Assembly: GCA_034422735.1 (NCBI GenBank)
Contig: DAOUJL010000052.1
Span: 31,972-95,971 of the forward strand
DNA from: CATOSD01 sp034422735
GTDB taxonomy: Bacteria; Chloroflexota; Dehalococcoidia; Lucifugimonadales; CATOSD01
DNA: 64,000 nucleotides
Direction: 5' to 3'
The position numbers and the translations under genes are program-made. Shown piece by piece: positions 25,287 through 36,021 of this stretch. The stretch's first letter is position 1. The number at the start of each line of letters is the position of its first letter. Below the pieces are notes generated by a model. That model worked only from the letters and a program-made list of their open reading frames with translations. It made no database searches and was not told the origin of the DNA.

Positions 25287-25322
25287 GGACCCGGCGCCGC
25301 CGGGGAAAGCGGCGCCGGGTCC
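25287..25322. other. 14-bp perfect inverted repeat between two secreted-protein genes
   Basis: GGACCCGGCGCCGC (25287-25300) and GCGGCGCCGGGTCC (25309-25322) with an 8-base loop. It sits 34 bases past the stop of the upstream gene and 57 bases before the start of the downstream one. No T-run: either a weak terminator or an intercistronic RNA-stabilising hairpin that would set the expression ratio of the two genes. Confidence 0.75.
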
Positions 25323-25355
25323 CTCTGACCTGTGTTGGTCAGAGACCGGGTTGGA

Positions 25356-27080
25356 TCAGTGTCGCCAGACTACGGGGTACTGTAGCGACCGAAACACAGG
25401 GCCGGCCTCCCCGTGGTGCGCCTCTACAAGGTAAACCACCTGCCCTGCGGTTGCCCTGGTGGTTGTGAACTCGTAGGTATTGTCCGGGGTCCTGTGCTGG
25501 GCGAGCAACGTTTTGGTGCCGTCCGCCCCGAGTGCGTAGAGCCGGTATTCGTGATAGTACCAATCGTCGCCGCCGTTCCAGACTTGGGCCTTAATCTTGA
25601 CCGTGTCACCTGCGCGCGGGTTTTCGTTCTGGAACGTTAGGCTTACCCAGGGTTCATCTGTGTCGGCCGTTATGGTGATGCGTATCGGCACCACGTCATC
25701 CAGTACGTTGTCGGCGTTGTCTTCGTGGTCGTGCTTGTCGGTAACTCGTAGCCGCAGATCGAGGTGCTTGGGGCCACTTACGAACTTCCGCGCGATATCG
25801 CCATACGGGGCCACCACCAACTGGACGGCATTGCCCACGAAAGGCAGCGAAGTGGGTACGAGCTTGAAGTTGTCGCTTCCCGCCCCCTCTAGCGAGTATT
25901 CCATCTGGTCGTGGTCTGATCCGAACACAGGGATTGGCGACCCTACTTTGGTGTTGTAGCGTGCCAAGCGGTACACGGTGGCGTGGTACCCGAAGTGCGG
26001 TTGGGCGTTTATATGCAGGTCGCCCACCTGGAAGACGAACCGCTTAACCTCGCTGGTGACCGTCTTGTCGGGAGTGAGCGGCTTCCATGGCCCGTTCAGG
26101 GGATTATCATCCCAACCAGACGGCTTACTCTGGCGCACGTGGCCCTTGAGGTGGACCTGCACGATGTAAGTGCCGGGCTTGGTGAAGACCCATTCCAGGT
26201 GCTCGTACTCCCCGGCCTCCATGGGCATCGAGTTGACGTCGGTGTCGAGGCCGTTCCACACGACCTCTGCCTTGTTGCTTTTCTTCCAGAGGTCGGGTTC
26301 CCAGTAGGTGAGCACGTGGGGCAGGTCGGAGGGACTCGGCCCTATGACCCGCACCGATTCCATCTCGTACTCGAAGGCCGGCAGATGATTGCCTTCTCCA
26401 TCGATCTCGGGATTCTGCCAGTGATCGTCGTCCAGCAGGCCGGTGGAGAAGCCCATCACCAGGTCCGAGGGATCGGTGCCGAGGGCGGAGTCTTCCAACC
26501 GCAGCCACCAGACCTTGGTTCCGTCGGGCACGGCGGCTTTTGGTCCAAGACCCAGAGCCGGGCGGACCTCCCCGTACTTCTCCAGCGAGAGCTTGGTGGT
26601 GCTGGCCGCCGCGTTGGTGGCCACCACGTCCACCTTGTGCTTGTCCTTCACCTGGATGATGGTGGTGCGGACGTCGATGTTGGCATTGAAGCGGGTGGTG
26701 ACCTCTTTCGTCACTCCGCCGGTGGTCACATCCTTATGCGTGGCCGCGGGCGGGCAGAGGTTGTCGTTCAGGGTGCCAGTGCTGGTGCTGTTGGTCGAAG
26801 TCGAATCTGTCGATTGCCAGTAGGCGTCGAAAAGAGCGTAGTGGCCCTTGCTGACGACCTCATCCGGCTTTTGGGGGAAGTGGTCCTGGCCCGGGCCGCA
26901 GAGCTGTGGGGCGGGGGTAGGGGTGGGGAGCGGAGTGGGGGTGGGATCCCCGCCGCCGCGCTGAGCCTGGACCGGACCGCCGATGCCGGCGACCGCGATC
27001 AGGCCGATGACCAGGGCGGCTATCGCCAGCATCGCCCCGGCGAGTTTCAGTTGCTTGGGCATTTTGGTTAGTGCATCCAT
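25356..27080 (-). CDS. Secreted protein resembling surface-anchored 'choice-of-anchor M' proteins
   Basis: 574 residues. Signal peptide LAGAMLAIAALVIGLIAVAG ending near VQAQ, followed by a Thr/Pro-rich linker (TPTPLPTPTPAP). The central region (about 160-330) has WWLRLEDSALGTDPSDLV, a long polar insertion, then EYEHLEWVFTKPGTYIVQV, the pattern of the surface-anchored repeat domain. The C-terminal half has Ig-like strands (DEPWVSLTFQNENPRAGDTVKIKAQ). No sortase or membrane anchor is seen. The gene is divergent from the kinase/regulator gene across 230 bases and first in a two-gene unit of secreted proteins. Confidence 0.7.
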   Translation of the reverse strand: MDALTKMPKQLKLAGAMLAIAALVIGLIAVAGIGGPVQAQRGGGDPTPTPLPTPTPAPQLCGPGQDHFPQKPDEVVSKGHYALFDAYWQSTDSTSTNSTSTGTLNDNLCPPAATHKDVTTGGVTKEVTTRFNANIDVRTTIIQVKDKHKVDVVATNAAASTTKLSLEKYGEVRPALGLGPKAAVPDGTKVWWLRLEDSALGTDPSDLVMGFSTGLLDDDHWQNPEIDGEGNHLPAFEYEMESVRVIGPSPSDLPHVLTYWEPDLWKKSNKAEVVWNGLDTDVNSMPMEAGEYEHLEWVFTKPGTYIVQVHLKGHVRQSKPSGWDDNPLNGPWKPLTPDKTVTSEVKRFVFQVGDLHINAQPHFGYHATVYRLARYNTKVGSPIPVFGSDHDQMEYSLEGAGSDNFKLVPTSLPFVGNAVQLVVAPYGDIARKFVSGPKHLDLRLRVTDKHDHEDNADNVLDDVVPIRITITADTDEPWVSLTFQNENPRAGDTVKIKAQVWNGGDDWYYHEYRLYALGADGTKTLLAQHRTPDNTYEFTTTRATAGQVVYLVEAHHGEAGPVFRSLQYPVVWRH

Positions 27081-27310
27081 CGTCTCTTCTTTGTCTCTCC
27101 TTGGCTGGTCTTGCCTTCAACCTGATACTTTCTCTCAATAGATGACACGGCTTCGATTACAAATAGGCTTGTATTGCATCTCTCAAAGGCAGTAAATTCT
27201 GAGACCTAGTATTGAAGCCGACAGATATACTAGCATTTAAGCTGTGTACGACCTGTGTACTTCAACCACTTTTAGGCATCAGTTTGGTGACAGTTTTTGA
27301 GGAACGATAG
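27081..27310. promoter_or_regulatory. Divergent control region with an OmpR/PhoB-type direct repeat
   Basis: AT-rich relative to its surroundings. CTGTGTAC occurs at 27242-27249 and 27253-27260, an exact 8-bp direct repeat with an 11-base period, the geometry bound by OmpR/PhoB-type winged-helix dimers. It is 50 bases before the kinase/regulator ATG and about 160 bases before the secreted-protein gene. Confidence 0.6.
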
Positions 27311-29692
27311 ATGCAGCATCCGGACTGCCGGGACGAGGAGATACGAACACTGCGGGACCGCCTTTCCCGCCTGAGCCGGGCCAGCCTGCGCATCACCGAG
27401 GACCTGGACTTCGACAAGGTACTGCAGGACGTGGTGGACGGCGCCAGGGCGCTCACGGACTCACGCTACGCGGCGATAACCGTCTTTGTGGAGGGCGGGC
27501 AACCGTCCGACTTCATAGTCTCCGGCCTGACCGAGGAGCAGCACCAGGGGCTGTGGAACATGCCAGAGGGACGGGGATTCTTCGAGTATCTAAGCGGGCT
27601 TCGGGAACCGCTCCGGGTCTCGAACATAGACGGCCACCTCAGGGCGTTGAACATGCCCGACTTCATGCCCCCGGTTCCGGCGACCGCCCTGCTGGTGGCC
27701 CCGGTCCGCCACCAGGGGGTCGGGGTCGGCACGATCTACCTTGCCCATGAGGCGGAGGGACGGGAGTTCAGCGGGGAGGACGAGGACACCCTGGTCATGT
27801 TCGCCTCGCAGGCGGCCATGGCCATCGCCAACGCCCGCAGGCACCGGGAGGAGCGGCGGGCCAGGGCCGACCTGGAGGCGCTGATCGACACCTCCCCGGT
27901 GGGGGTGGTGGTCTTCGATGCCCTGACCGGACTGCCCAAGTCGTTCAACCGGGAGGCCCGAAGGATTACCGAGAGCCTGTGCAACCCCGACCAGGCGCCC
28001 GAGGACCTGCTGGACGTGATGACGTTCCGGCGGGCCGACGGGAGGCAGGTCTCGCTGCGGGAGTTTCCCATGACCCAGCTGCTCAGCACCGGCGAGACGC
28101 TGCGGGCCGAAGAGATCGTCATGCAGGCGCCCGACGGCAGGAGCGTCACCGTGCTGCTCAACGCCACGCCCATTCTCTCGGATGGAGGCTCGGTGGAGTC
28201 CGTGGTGGTGACCATGCAGGACATGGCCGACGTGTTGGAGACGGAGCGGATGCGGGCCGAATTCCTGGGCCTGGTGAGCCACGAGTTGAGGGAACCGCTC
28301 ACCTCCATCAAGGGTTCGGCGGTCAACCTGCGAGAGTCGCTGGACTCCCTGGACAAGGCGGAGGTGCTCCAGTTTGTCCGCATCATCGAGTCCCAGTCCG
28401 ACCGGATGCGGGACCTCATAGGCGAGCTGCTGGACGTGGCCCGCATCAAGACCGGTTCGCTGTCCGTGGCCCCCGAACCGGCCGAGGTGGTCGCCCTGGT
28501 GGACGAAGCCAGAAACGCCTTCCTCACGAGCGGCCGGGGCAGAGACATCGTTCTCGACCTGGAACCTGAGCTGCCCCGGGTGATGGCGGACAGTCGGCGC
28601 GTCGTCCAGGTGCTGGGCAACCTGCTGTCCAACGCGGCCCGGTACTCGCCGGAGTCCTCCGCCATCCGGCTGGGCGGCGCGCTGGAGGGCGACTGCGTGG
28701 CGCTCTCCGTGGCCGACCAGGGGCGCGGAGTGGAGCCGGAACGCCTGCCCCTGCTGTTCCGCAAGCCCTCCCCCTTCGACGGCGACGGCCTGCATCCGGC
28801 GGACGGGTCGGGCCTGGGTCTCGCCATCTGCAAGGGAATCGTGGAGGCCCACGGGGGGCGCATCTGGGCGGAGAGCGAAGGCGTGGGCATGGGCAGCCGG
28901 TTCACCTTCACCCTGCCCGTGGCCGAAGGTGCGGCGGCCGGTACGGCCCTCCGTTCCGGCCGCGACCAGCCGGGGACGGGGGCGCAGGTCCGCATTCTGG
29001 TGGTGGACGACGACCCGATGACGCTGCGCAACGTCCGCGACAGCCTCACCAGGGCGGGCTACTCCACTCTGGTCACCGGCGATCCCGAAGACGCCCTCCG
29101 GCTGTTCGAGTCCGAACGGCCCGATCTGGTTCTGCTGGACCTGCTGTTTCCGAGCAGCGATGGCATAGAGTTGATGGGCCACATGCTGCGGGTCAGGGAA
29201 GTGCCTGTCATTTTTCTGTCCGCGTACGGGCGGGAGGAGACGGTGGTCAGGGCGCTGGACTCCGGCGCCGTCGACTACATGGTCAAGCCCTTTTCTCCCA
29301 CCGAGCTGGCGGCCCGGGTCCGGAGGGCGCTGCGCCGGCCGCTGGCCCGACCGCCCGGTGAGCCGTCCGCCCCCTTCGTGCTGGGGGACCTGACCCTGGA
29401 CTACGCCAGGCGCGCGGTGAGCGTGGCCGGACGGCCGGTCAGCCTCACTCCCACCGAGTACAATCTGCTCTACGAGCTGTCCATCAACGCCGGGCTGGTG
29501 CTGACTTTCGACCACCTGCTGGACCGCGTCTGGGGGCCGGGGCACCTGGGAGACAGGAGAAACCTGCGAACCTACGTGAGGCGGCTGCGGCGCAAACTGG
29601 GCGAGAAGGGCGACCGCCCCACGTACATCTTCCCCGTGCACCGCGTCGGTTACCGCCTGGGCGAGCCCGCGGAGCCTGCCGAGCCAGAATGA
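27311..29692 (+). CDS. One-piece two-component system: GAF-PAS-histidine kinase-receiver-winged helix
   Basis: 793 residues. Order: short coiled start, GAF domain (~20-180, LDFDKVLQDVVDGARAL), PAS-like region (~190-310, ALIDTSPVGVVVFDAL), HisKA with phospho-acceptor H324 in LVSHELREPLTSIKG, HATPase with N-box LGNLLSNAARYSPE and GSGLGLAICKGIVEAHGG, receiver domain with acidic VVDDDP and phosphorylatable D610 in LVLLDLLFP and conserved Lys in VDYMVKPF, then an OmpR-type winged-helix DNA-binding domain ending DRPTYIFPVHRVGYRL. No membrane helix, so a cytoplasmic sensor. Kinase and transcription factor in one chain means phosphotransfer and DNA binding are coupled. It probably acts at the direct repeat in its own upstream region. 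Confidence 0.92.
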   Translation: MQHPDCRDEEIRTLRDRLSRLSRASLRITEDLDFDKVLQDVVDGARALTDSRYAAITVFVEGGQPSDFIVSGLTEEQHQGLWNMPEGRGFFEYLSGLREPLRVSNIDGHLRALNMPDFMPPVPATALLVAPVRHQGVGVGTIYLAHEAEGREFSGEDEDTLVMFASQAAMAIANARRHREERRARADLEALIDTSPVGVVVFDALTGLPKSFNREARRITESLCNPDQAPEDLLDVMTFRRADGRQVSLREFPMTQLLSTGETLRAEEIVMQAPDGRSVTVLLNATPILSDGGSVESVVVTMQDMADVLETERMRAEFLGLVSHELREPLTSIKGSAVNLRESLDSLDKAEVLQFVRIIESQSDRMRDLIGELLDVARIKTGSLSVAPEPAEVVALVDEARNAFLTSGRGRDIVLDLEPELPRVMADSRRVVQVLGNLLSNAARYSPESSAIRLGGALEGDCVALSVADQGRGVEPERLPLLFRKPSPFDGDGLHPADGSGLGLAICKGIVEAHGGRIWAESEGVGMGSRFTFTLPVAEGAAAGTALRSGRDQPGTGAQVRILVVDDDPMTLRNVRDSLTRAGYSTLVTGDPEDALRLFESERPDLVLLDLLFPSSDGIELMGHMLRVREVPVIFLSAYGREETVVRALDSGAVDYMVKPFSPTELAARVRRALRRPLARPPGEPSAPFVLGDLTLDYARRAVSVAGRPVSLTPTEYNLLYELSINAGLVLTFDHLLDRVWGPGHLGDRRNLRTYVRRLRRKLGEKGDRPTYIFPVHRVGYRLGEPAEPAEPE

Positions 29693-29846
29693 ACGACCCG
29701 GCCGGCCAGAACACCCTCCGAAGTGTGGTACAATGATACTGCCGTCACCGTTCGTCCCCGCACGCCTGCCAGCCGGCGGCGCGCGCGGCAAGTCATTCCA
29801 CCGCCTCAAGCACAAGACCCGGCTCTCCGTATCGAGGCTGCCCTAG

Positions 29847-30104
29847 ATGCCGCCGACCTCCGCAATGGACAAAATCCGCGCGCGCGCCGTGCACAACGCC
29901 CAGAAGCGCATCAGCGAGCACCTGGAGGCGATGCAGCGGGACACCCACGGCCTGGAGTTCGCGCCGTGGCTGGCGGAGGTGGACGAGCTGTGGAAGGGCG
30001 TATTCGGCAACATCAACCGGATGAGCGCCGGCCCCCAGCGGGAGGCGCTGGAGTCCATACGCGAGCTCTGGACGAGCTACATCACCCACTACGGCATTCG
30101 CTAG
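29847..30104 (+). CDS. Small alpha-helical hypothetical protein
   Basis: 85 residues, highly charged and predicted helical (MDKIRARAVHNAQKRISEHL...). ATG 29847, or ATG 29865 giving MDKIR; neither has a clear ribosome site. It precedes another small helical protein and dnaG in the same direction, with a possible -10 (TACAAT, 29729-29734) upstream. No recognised family. Confidence 0.55.
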   Translation: MPPTSAMDKIRARAVHNAQKRISEHLEAMQRDTHGLEFAPWLAEVDELWKGVFGNINRMSAGPQREALESIRELWTSYITHYGIR

Positions 30105-30138
30105 CCGAGCGCCGTTTCAGACGCCCAGCGAGGTGAGA

Positions 30139-30480
30139 ATGGCCAACGCGCTCGAACCGGACATGGACCACGCCAGGGAGACCTCGCTGATGGCGCACAG
30201 CGTCGTCATCAAGCTGAAGAAGATGGGCCTGCCCCCGGACTACGACGAGGCGCTGGCGCGCGTGTCCACCGACCTGGGCGACATCTGGGGGTCGCACAAG
30301 GCGCTGTGCGAGGGGCTGGAGGACCTGATCAGGGGCTCGAGTAGCTGGGAAGAGGTGGGCGACAGCCTGGTTGACCTGCGGGCCAGCATCGACCACTTCT
30401 CCTGGCATCTGGCCAACGTCCGCGCCCCGCTCACCAAGCTGACCAGGTACGCCTACCGCGCCGCCCAGGAGAGCGAATGA
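30139..30480 (+). CDS. Helical hypothetical protein overlapping dnaG
   Basis: 113 residues from ATG 30139 (GAGGTGA 4 bases upstream). Mostly helical and acidic, with no known motif. Its TGA overlaps the dnaG ATG in an ATGA, so it is translationally coupled to the primase and belongs to the same operon. It could be a primase-associated factor, but nothing in the sequence shows this. Confidence 0.65.
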   Translation: MANALEPDMDHARETSLMAHSVVIKLKKMGLPPDYDEALARVSTDLGDIWGSHKALCEGLEDLIRGSSSWEEVGDSLVDLRASIDHFSWHLANVRAPLTKLTRYAYRAAQESE

Positions 30481-32267
30481 GCGTAGTAGACGACATAAAG
30501 GCCCGGCTCGACATCGTGGACACGGTGTCCGGCTACGTCGCGCTCCAAAAGGCGGGCCGTAACTTCAAGGCGCTCTGCCCGTTCCACACGGAGAAGACGC
30601 CCTCATTCGTGGTCAGCCCCGAGCGCCAGTCGTGGCGGTGCTTCGGCGCCTGCGCCACCGGCGGCGACGCCTTCTCGTTCGTGATGCGGTCCGAGAACCT
30701 GGAGTTCGGCGACGCCCTCAGGCTGCTCGCCCGCAAGACCGGCGTGGAGCTCGGCCCGGCGTCCGGCGAGAAGCGCGACGGCCTGTACACGGCGAACGCC
30801 GAGGCCGCCCGCTTCTACCAGGACGCGCTGAGGTCGCCGCGGGGCGAGCAGGCCAGGGAGTACCTGAAACAGCGCGGCCTGTCCGCCGAGGCCGCCAAGC
30901 GCTTCCAGCTCGGCTACAGCCCGCCGGGCGACGCGCTCAAGGAGCACCTTGCGCGGCTGGACGTGAGCGAGGACGACGCGCTGAAGGCGGGCCTTCTGCG
31001 CGAAAACGAGGAGGGCCGCCCATCCCGCGACTTCTTCTACAACCGGCTCATGTTCCCGATACACGACCGCCAGGGGCGGGTGATCGGTTTCGGCGCGCGC
31101 GCCCTCGGCGACGCGATGCCCAAGTACATCAACACGCCCCAGACGCCCGTGTTCAACAAGAGCGACACCGTCTACGCGCTCCACTTCGCGTCGGAGGGCA
31201 TCAGGTCGGAGGGCGTCGGCGTGGTGGTGGAGGGCTACATGGACGCCATCGCGGCGCACGAGTTCGGCTACACCAACGTGGTCGCCTCGATGGGCACCGC
31301 GCTCACCGAGCGGCAGGTGGCGCAGCTTCGCTCGCTCGCGTCGTCGTTCGTGCTCGCGCTGGACGCCGACGCCGCCGGCCAGGAGGCGACGCTGCGCAGC
31401 CTGGAGTCGTCGTGGCGCGTCATCAGCCGGCAGAGCGCGCCCTCCGGCTCGGCGCTGGGCGGCATGATCCTGCGCGAGCCGATCACGCTGCGAATCGCGC
31501 CGCTGCCCGCCGGCACCGACCCGGACGCGCTCATACGCAGCGACAAAGAAGCATGGGAGCGCGTCATAGAGCAAGCGACTCCCCTGGTGGAGTACCTCGT
31601 CCCCGCGATGGCCTCGCGGTTCGACCTGAGCACCGGGCAGGGCAAGGCGCAGGCGGCCCAGGCGGTGTTCCCGTTCATCGCCTCGACCGGCAACGCGTTC
31701 GACCAGGAGCGCTACACCCGCCTCCTCGCCGACGCGCTCGGCGTCTCCAGGGAGGCGCTGCTCGCCAGCGTGTCGCCCGCGCGCGCCGCGCCGGCAGGCA
31801 GGCCCGCCCCGCGACGCCGGGACTCCGCCGCGCCGGGCATGAGCGCCGGCAGGCTGGCGGTCAATCCCAGCCGCTCGCTCGACGACTACACGCTGCTGCT
31901 GCTGCTGAACAGGCCGGAGTTGCGAGAGTTCGCCCGGGAAGTCCCCCCGGAACTGTTCCGGCACACCGAGGACCGCGAGCTGTTCCGGCGGCTGCTGAAC
32001 GCCGGCACGGTGGAGCAGGTCGGGGAGGAGCTGGACGAGACGCTGAGAGAGCGGTTCGCCCACCTGGCAAGCAGGCCGCTGGAGCCCACCGACCGGAAGC
32101 AGGGCGAGGCGGCGTTCGAGAGGTGCGTGAAGAGGCTGACAGACCGCCATCTGCGTGAACGCCAGTTGGACCTGGTCGCGACCGAAGACTCCAGCGAGCC
32201 GACGCCGAGACACTTGGAGCCCGAGGTCGAGAGCATAAACGCGGGCATAAGGGAGCTTTCCGGCTAG
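30477..32267 (+). CDS. dnaG: DNA primase DnaG
   Basis: 596 residues, normal length. N-terminal CHC2 zinc domain: CPFHTEKTPSF and CFGACATGGD (C-x3-C rather than the usual C-x2-C in the second half). The catalytic core has the RNAP-basic region (FYNRLMFPIHDRQGRVIGFGAR, PKYINTPQTPVFNKS) and TOPRIM motifs VVVEGYMDAIAAHEFG and VLALDADAAGQ. The C-terminal third is the less conserved helicase-binding region. It synthesises RNA primers at the replication fork. It is coupled to the preceding small gene and followed by rpoD, the classic dnaG-rpoD arrangement. Confidence 0.97.
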   Translation: MSVVDDIKARLDIVDTVSGYVALQKAGRNFKALCPFHTEKTPSFVVSPERQSWRCFGACATGGDAFSFVMRSENLEFGDALRLLARKTGVELGPASGEKRDGLYTANAEAARFYQDALRSPRGEQAREYLKQRGLSAEAAKRFQLGYSPPGDALKEHLARLDVSEDDALKAGLLRENEEGRPSRDFFYNRLMFPIHDRQGRVIGFGARALGDAMPKYINTPQTPVFNKSDTVYALHFASEGIRSEGVGVVVEGYMDAIAAHEFGYTNVVASMGTALTERQVAQLRSLASSFVLALDADAAGQEATLRSLESSWRVISRQSAPSGSALGGMILREPITLRIAPLPAGTDPDALIRSDKEAWERVIEQATPLVEYLVPAMASRFDLSTGQGKAQAAQAVFPFIASTGNAFDQERYTRLLADALGVSREALLASVSPARAAPAGRPAPRRRDSAAPGMSAGRLAVNPSRSLDDYTLLLLLNRPELREFAREVPPELFRHTEDRELFRRLLNAGTVEQVGEELDETLRERFAHLASRPLEPTDRKQGEAAFERCVKRLTDRHLRERQLDLVATEDSSEPTPRHLEPEVESINAGIRELSG

Positions 32268-32387
32268 AAAGAAATGGCAAATCGCGCGCCCCCGCCACTC
32301 GACGGGAGCGGCGCGCGGCTCTATCCTAAGAACGCGATTGGGCGCAGAGATGCGTCCGAGAGAATGAGAGAACACCAGGAGGGTGGC

Positions 32388-34118
<1,731 letters not shown>

Positions 34119-34132
34119 CGCGCGCTGGGACA

Positions 34133-34213
34133 AGAGCCTATCCGATAAGTCCCTTCCCCCTTGACGGGGGAAGGTTAGGATGGGGGTGAAGACCCGGTTG
34201 TCGGATAAGCTCT
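34133..34213. mobile_element. MITE-like unit carrying the dispersed repeat, with 13-bp inverted ends
   Basis: The 81-bp unit has ends AGAGCCTATCCGA (34133-34145) and TCGGATAAGCTCT (34201-34213), which match as inverted repeats at 12 of 13 positions, and a reverse repeat core at 34149-34189. It lies between rpoD and its terminator hairpin. No open frame inside; no clear target duplication. Confidence 0.6.
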
Positions 34214-34228
34214 AAAGGGCATTATGGC

Positions 34229-34255
34229 GGGGGCCGCGGTTCGGCGGCCCCCTTT
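34229..34255 (+). terminator. Intrinsic terminator-like hairpin after rpoD
   Basis: GGGGGCCGC (34229-34237) and GCGGCCCCC (34244-34252) with a 6-base loop, followed by a short TTT, 110 bases past the rpoD stop and 21 bases before the next start codon. Confidence 0.6.
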
Positions 34256-34273
34256 CGCCGCAAGGAGTATTCG

Positions 34274-35968
34274 ATGACCGACCGGGCCAGGCTGACCGGC
34301 AGCCACCTTATCGCCAGGGCGCTTAGACTTGAAGGCGTGGAGAACGTCTTCACGCTCGCGGGAGACCACATCCTGCCCGCGCTCGACGTCATGGCCGACG
34401 AGGGCTTTCGCTTCTACGACACGCGCCACGAGCAGGCCGCCGTCCACATGGCCGACGCCTGGGGCCGCATAACCGGCGGGCCGGGCGTCGCCATGTACAC
34501 TACCCCCGGGTTCGCCAACGCGATACCCGGCCTGTCCAACGCCACCCACTCCGAAAGCCCGCTGCTCTCCATCAGCGGCTGCGCCGAGTCGCTGGAGCTC
34601 GGGCGCGGCGCGATGCAGGAGATCGACCAGGTAGGCATGGCCGCGCCCACCACCAAGGGCGCCTGGTTCGTCCCCGACGCCCGCCGCATCCCGGACATGA
34701 TCGCCCACGCCCTGCGCGTCGCCTACAGCGGCCGGCGCGGGCCGGTGCACCTGACGATTCCGGTGGACGTCCAGCAGCAGACCGTGAACGAGGACGAGGT
34801 GAGCTACTTCGCGCCGTCCGAGTACCGCGGCGCGCCACCTACGGGCGCCACCGCCGAGCAGGCGCGCCGCATCGTGGACCTGCTGCGCGCGGCTGAGCGC
34901 CCGCTCATCATCGCCGGAAGCCCCGCCGCCTACGCCGAGACGGGCGACGCGCTCCAGCGGTTCATCGAGACCACCAGGCTGCCGCTCATGACCGAGGGCG
35001 ACGCGCGCGGCCTGGTCTCCGACGACCACCCGTACTGCTTCGGCTTCTACGACAGCGGCCTCAACCGCGCCGCGAGGCTCATACGCGAGGCCGACCTGGT
35101 GATGCTGCTCGGCCGCAAGCAGGACCTCATCGTCGGCTACGCGCAGCCGCCCCAGATAGCAGCCGGCGCGAAGGTGGTGCAGGTCGACCCGTCCGCGGCC
35201 GAGATCGGGCGCAACCGAGGCGTGGCCGAGGGCGTGGTCGGCGACGTCGAGGCGGTCATCGAGCAGCTAACGAGCGAGGCCGAGCGCCACACCTGGCCCA
35301 GGCTGCCCTGGCTGGAGAGGCTCGGCGACGAGCTGGACGCCCAGCGCGAACAGCTCGAGTCGCTCGCCGTGGCCGAAATGCCCATGCACGCGCTCTACGT
35401 CCACAAGGCGCTGCGCGACCACCTGCGCGAGGGCGACTTCGTGGTCTACGACGGCGGCGACTTCTGCCACTTCGGCAGGGCGTCCACGCCCGCCCGCAGC
35501 CCGCGTAGCTGGTTCTACGTCAGCACCTCCGGCATGTTGGGCCCCACGCTGCCGACAGCGCTGGCCGCAAAGATAGCGAATCCCGGCAGGCGCGTGGTCA
35601 TGCTCACCGGCGACGGCGCGTTCGGCTTCAACGGCATGGAGTTCGACACCGCCGTTCGCCACAACCTGGCCATCGTGGCCATCATGGGCAACGACTCCGC
35701 CTGGGGCATCGACCGCCAGATACAGCTCGGCGTCTACGGCAAGACCGTCGCCACCGACCTGCTCCCCACGCGCTACGACCTCGTCGTGCGCGGGCTGGGC
35801 GGCCACGGCGAACTCGTCGAAAACCCAGAGGAGCTGTCGCCCGCGCTGGAGCGCGCCTTCCGCCTGGAGCGTCCGACCCTCGTGAACGTGCGCGTCCGCG
35901 GCGAGGTCAGCCCACGCGGCCAGTCCGCCATCGACCGCTGGACCAGCGAAGAGGTAGTACCGCTCTAG
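34274..35968 (+). CDS. TPP-dependent enzyme of the acetolactate synthase/2-hydroxyacyl-CoA lyase family
   Basis: 564 residues, ATG 34274 with AAGGAG 6 bases upstream. N-terminal PYR domain with the cofactor-activating Glu in DTRHEQAAVHMADAWGR, a central domain (RPLIIAGSPAAYAE), and a C-terminal PP domain with the TPP/Mg motif GDGAFGFNGMEFDTAVRHNL...NDSAWG. It could be a benzoylformate/oxalyl-CoA decarboxylase-like enzyme or an acetolactate synthase-like lyase; no small regulatory subunit is adjacent, so a biosynthetic IlvB role is less likely. It is followed by an amidase and a HAD protein. Confidence 0.85.
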   Translation: MTDRARLTGSHLIARALRLEGVENVFTLAGDHILPALDVMADEGFRFYDTRHEQAAVHMADAWGRITGGPGVAMYTTPGFANAIPGLSNATHSESPLLSISGCAESLELGRGAMQEIDQVGMAAPTTKGAWFVPDARRIPDMIAHALRVAYSGRRGPVHLTIPVDVQQQTVNEDEVSYFAPSEYRGAPPTGATAEQARRIVDLLRAAERPLIIAGSPAAYAETGDALQRFIETTRLPLMTEGDARGLVSDDHPYCFGFYDSGLNRAARLIREADLVMLLGRKQDLIVGYAQPPQIAAGAKVVQVDPSAAEIGRNRGVAEGVVGDVEAVIEQLTSEAERHTWPRLPWLERLGDELDAQREQLESLAVAEMPMHALYVHKALRDHLREGDFVVYDGGDFCHFGRASTPARSPRSWFYVSTSGMLGPTLPTALAAKIANPGRRVVMLTGDGAFGFNGMEFDTAVRHNLAIVAIMGNDSAWGIDRQIQLGVYGKTVATDLLPTRYDLVVRGLGGHGELVENPEELSPALERAFRLERPTLVNVRVRGEVSPRGQSAIDRWTSEEVVPL

Positions 35969-35983
35969 CGAGCATTCCGAATC

Positions 35984-36019
35984 GTCCCCTCTCCCTCGAT
36001 GGGAGAGGGTGAGGGTGAA
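35984..36019 (-). repeat. Dispersed palindromic repeat copy supplying a ribosome-site-like sequence
   Basis: Shorter reverse copy of the CCCTCTCC subtype. Its end GAGGGTGAGGGTGAACG lies directly before the amidase ATG (36022), so the repeat provides the GAGG-type ribosome site. Confidence 0.75.
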
Positions 36020-36021
36020 CG

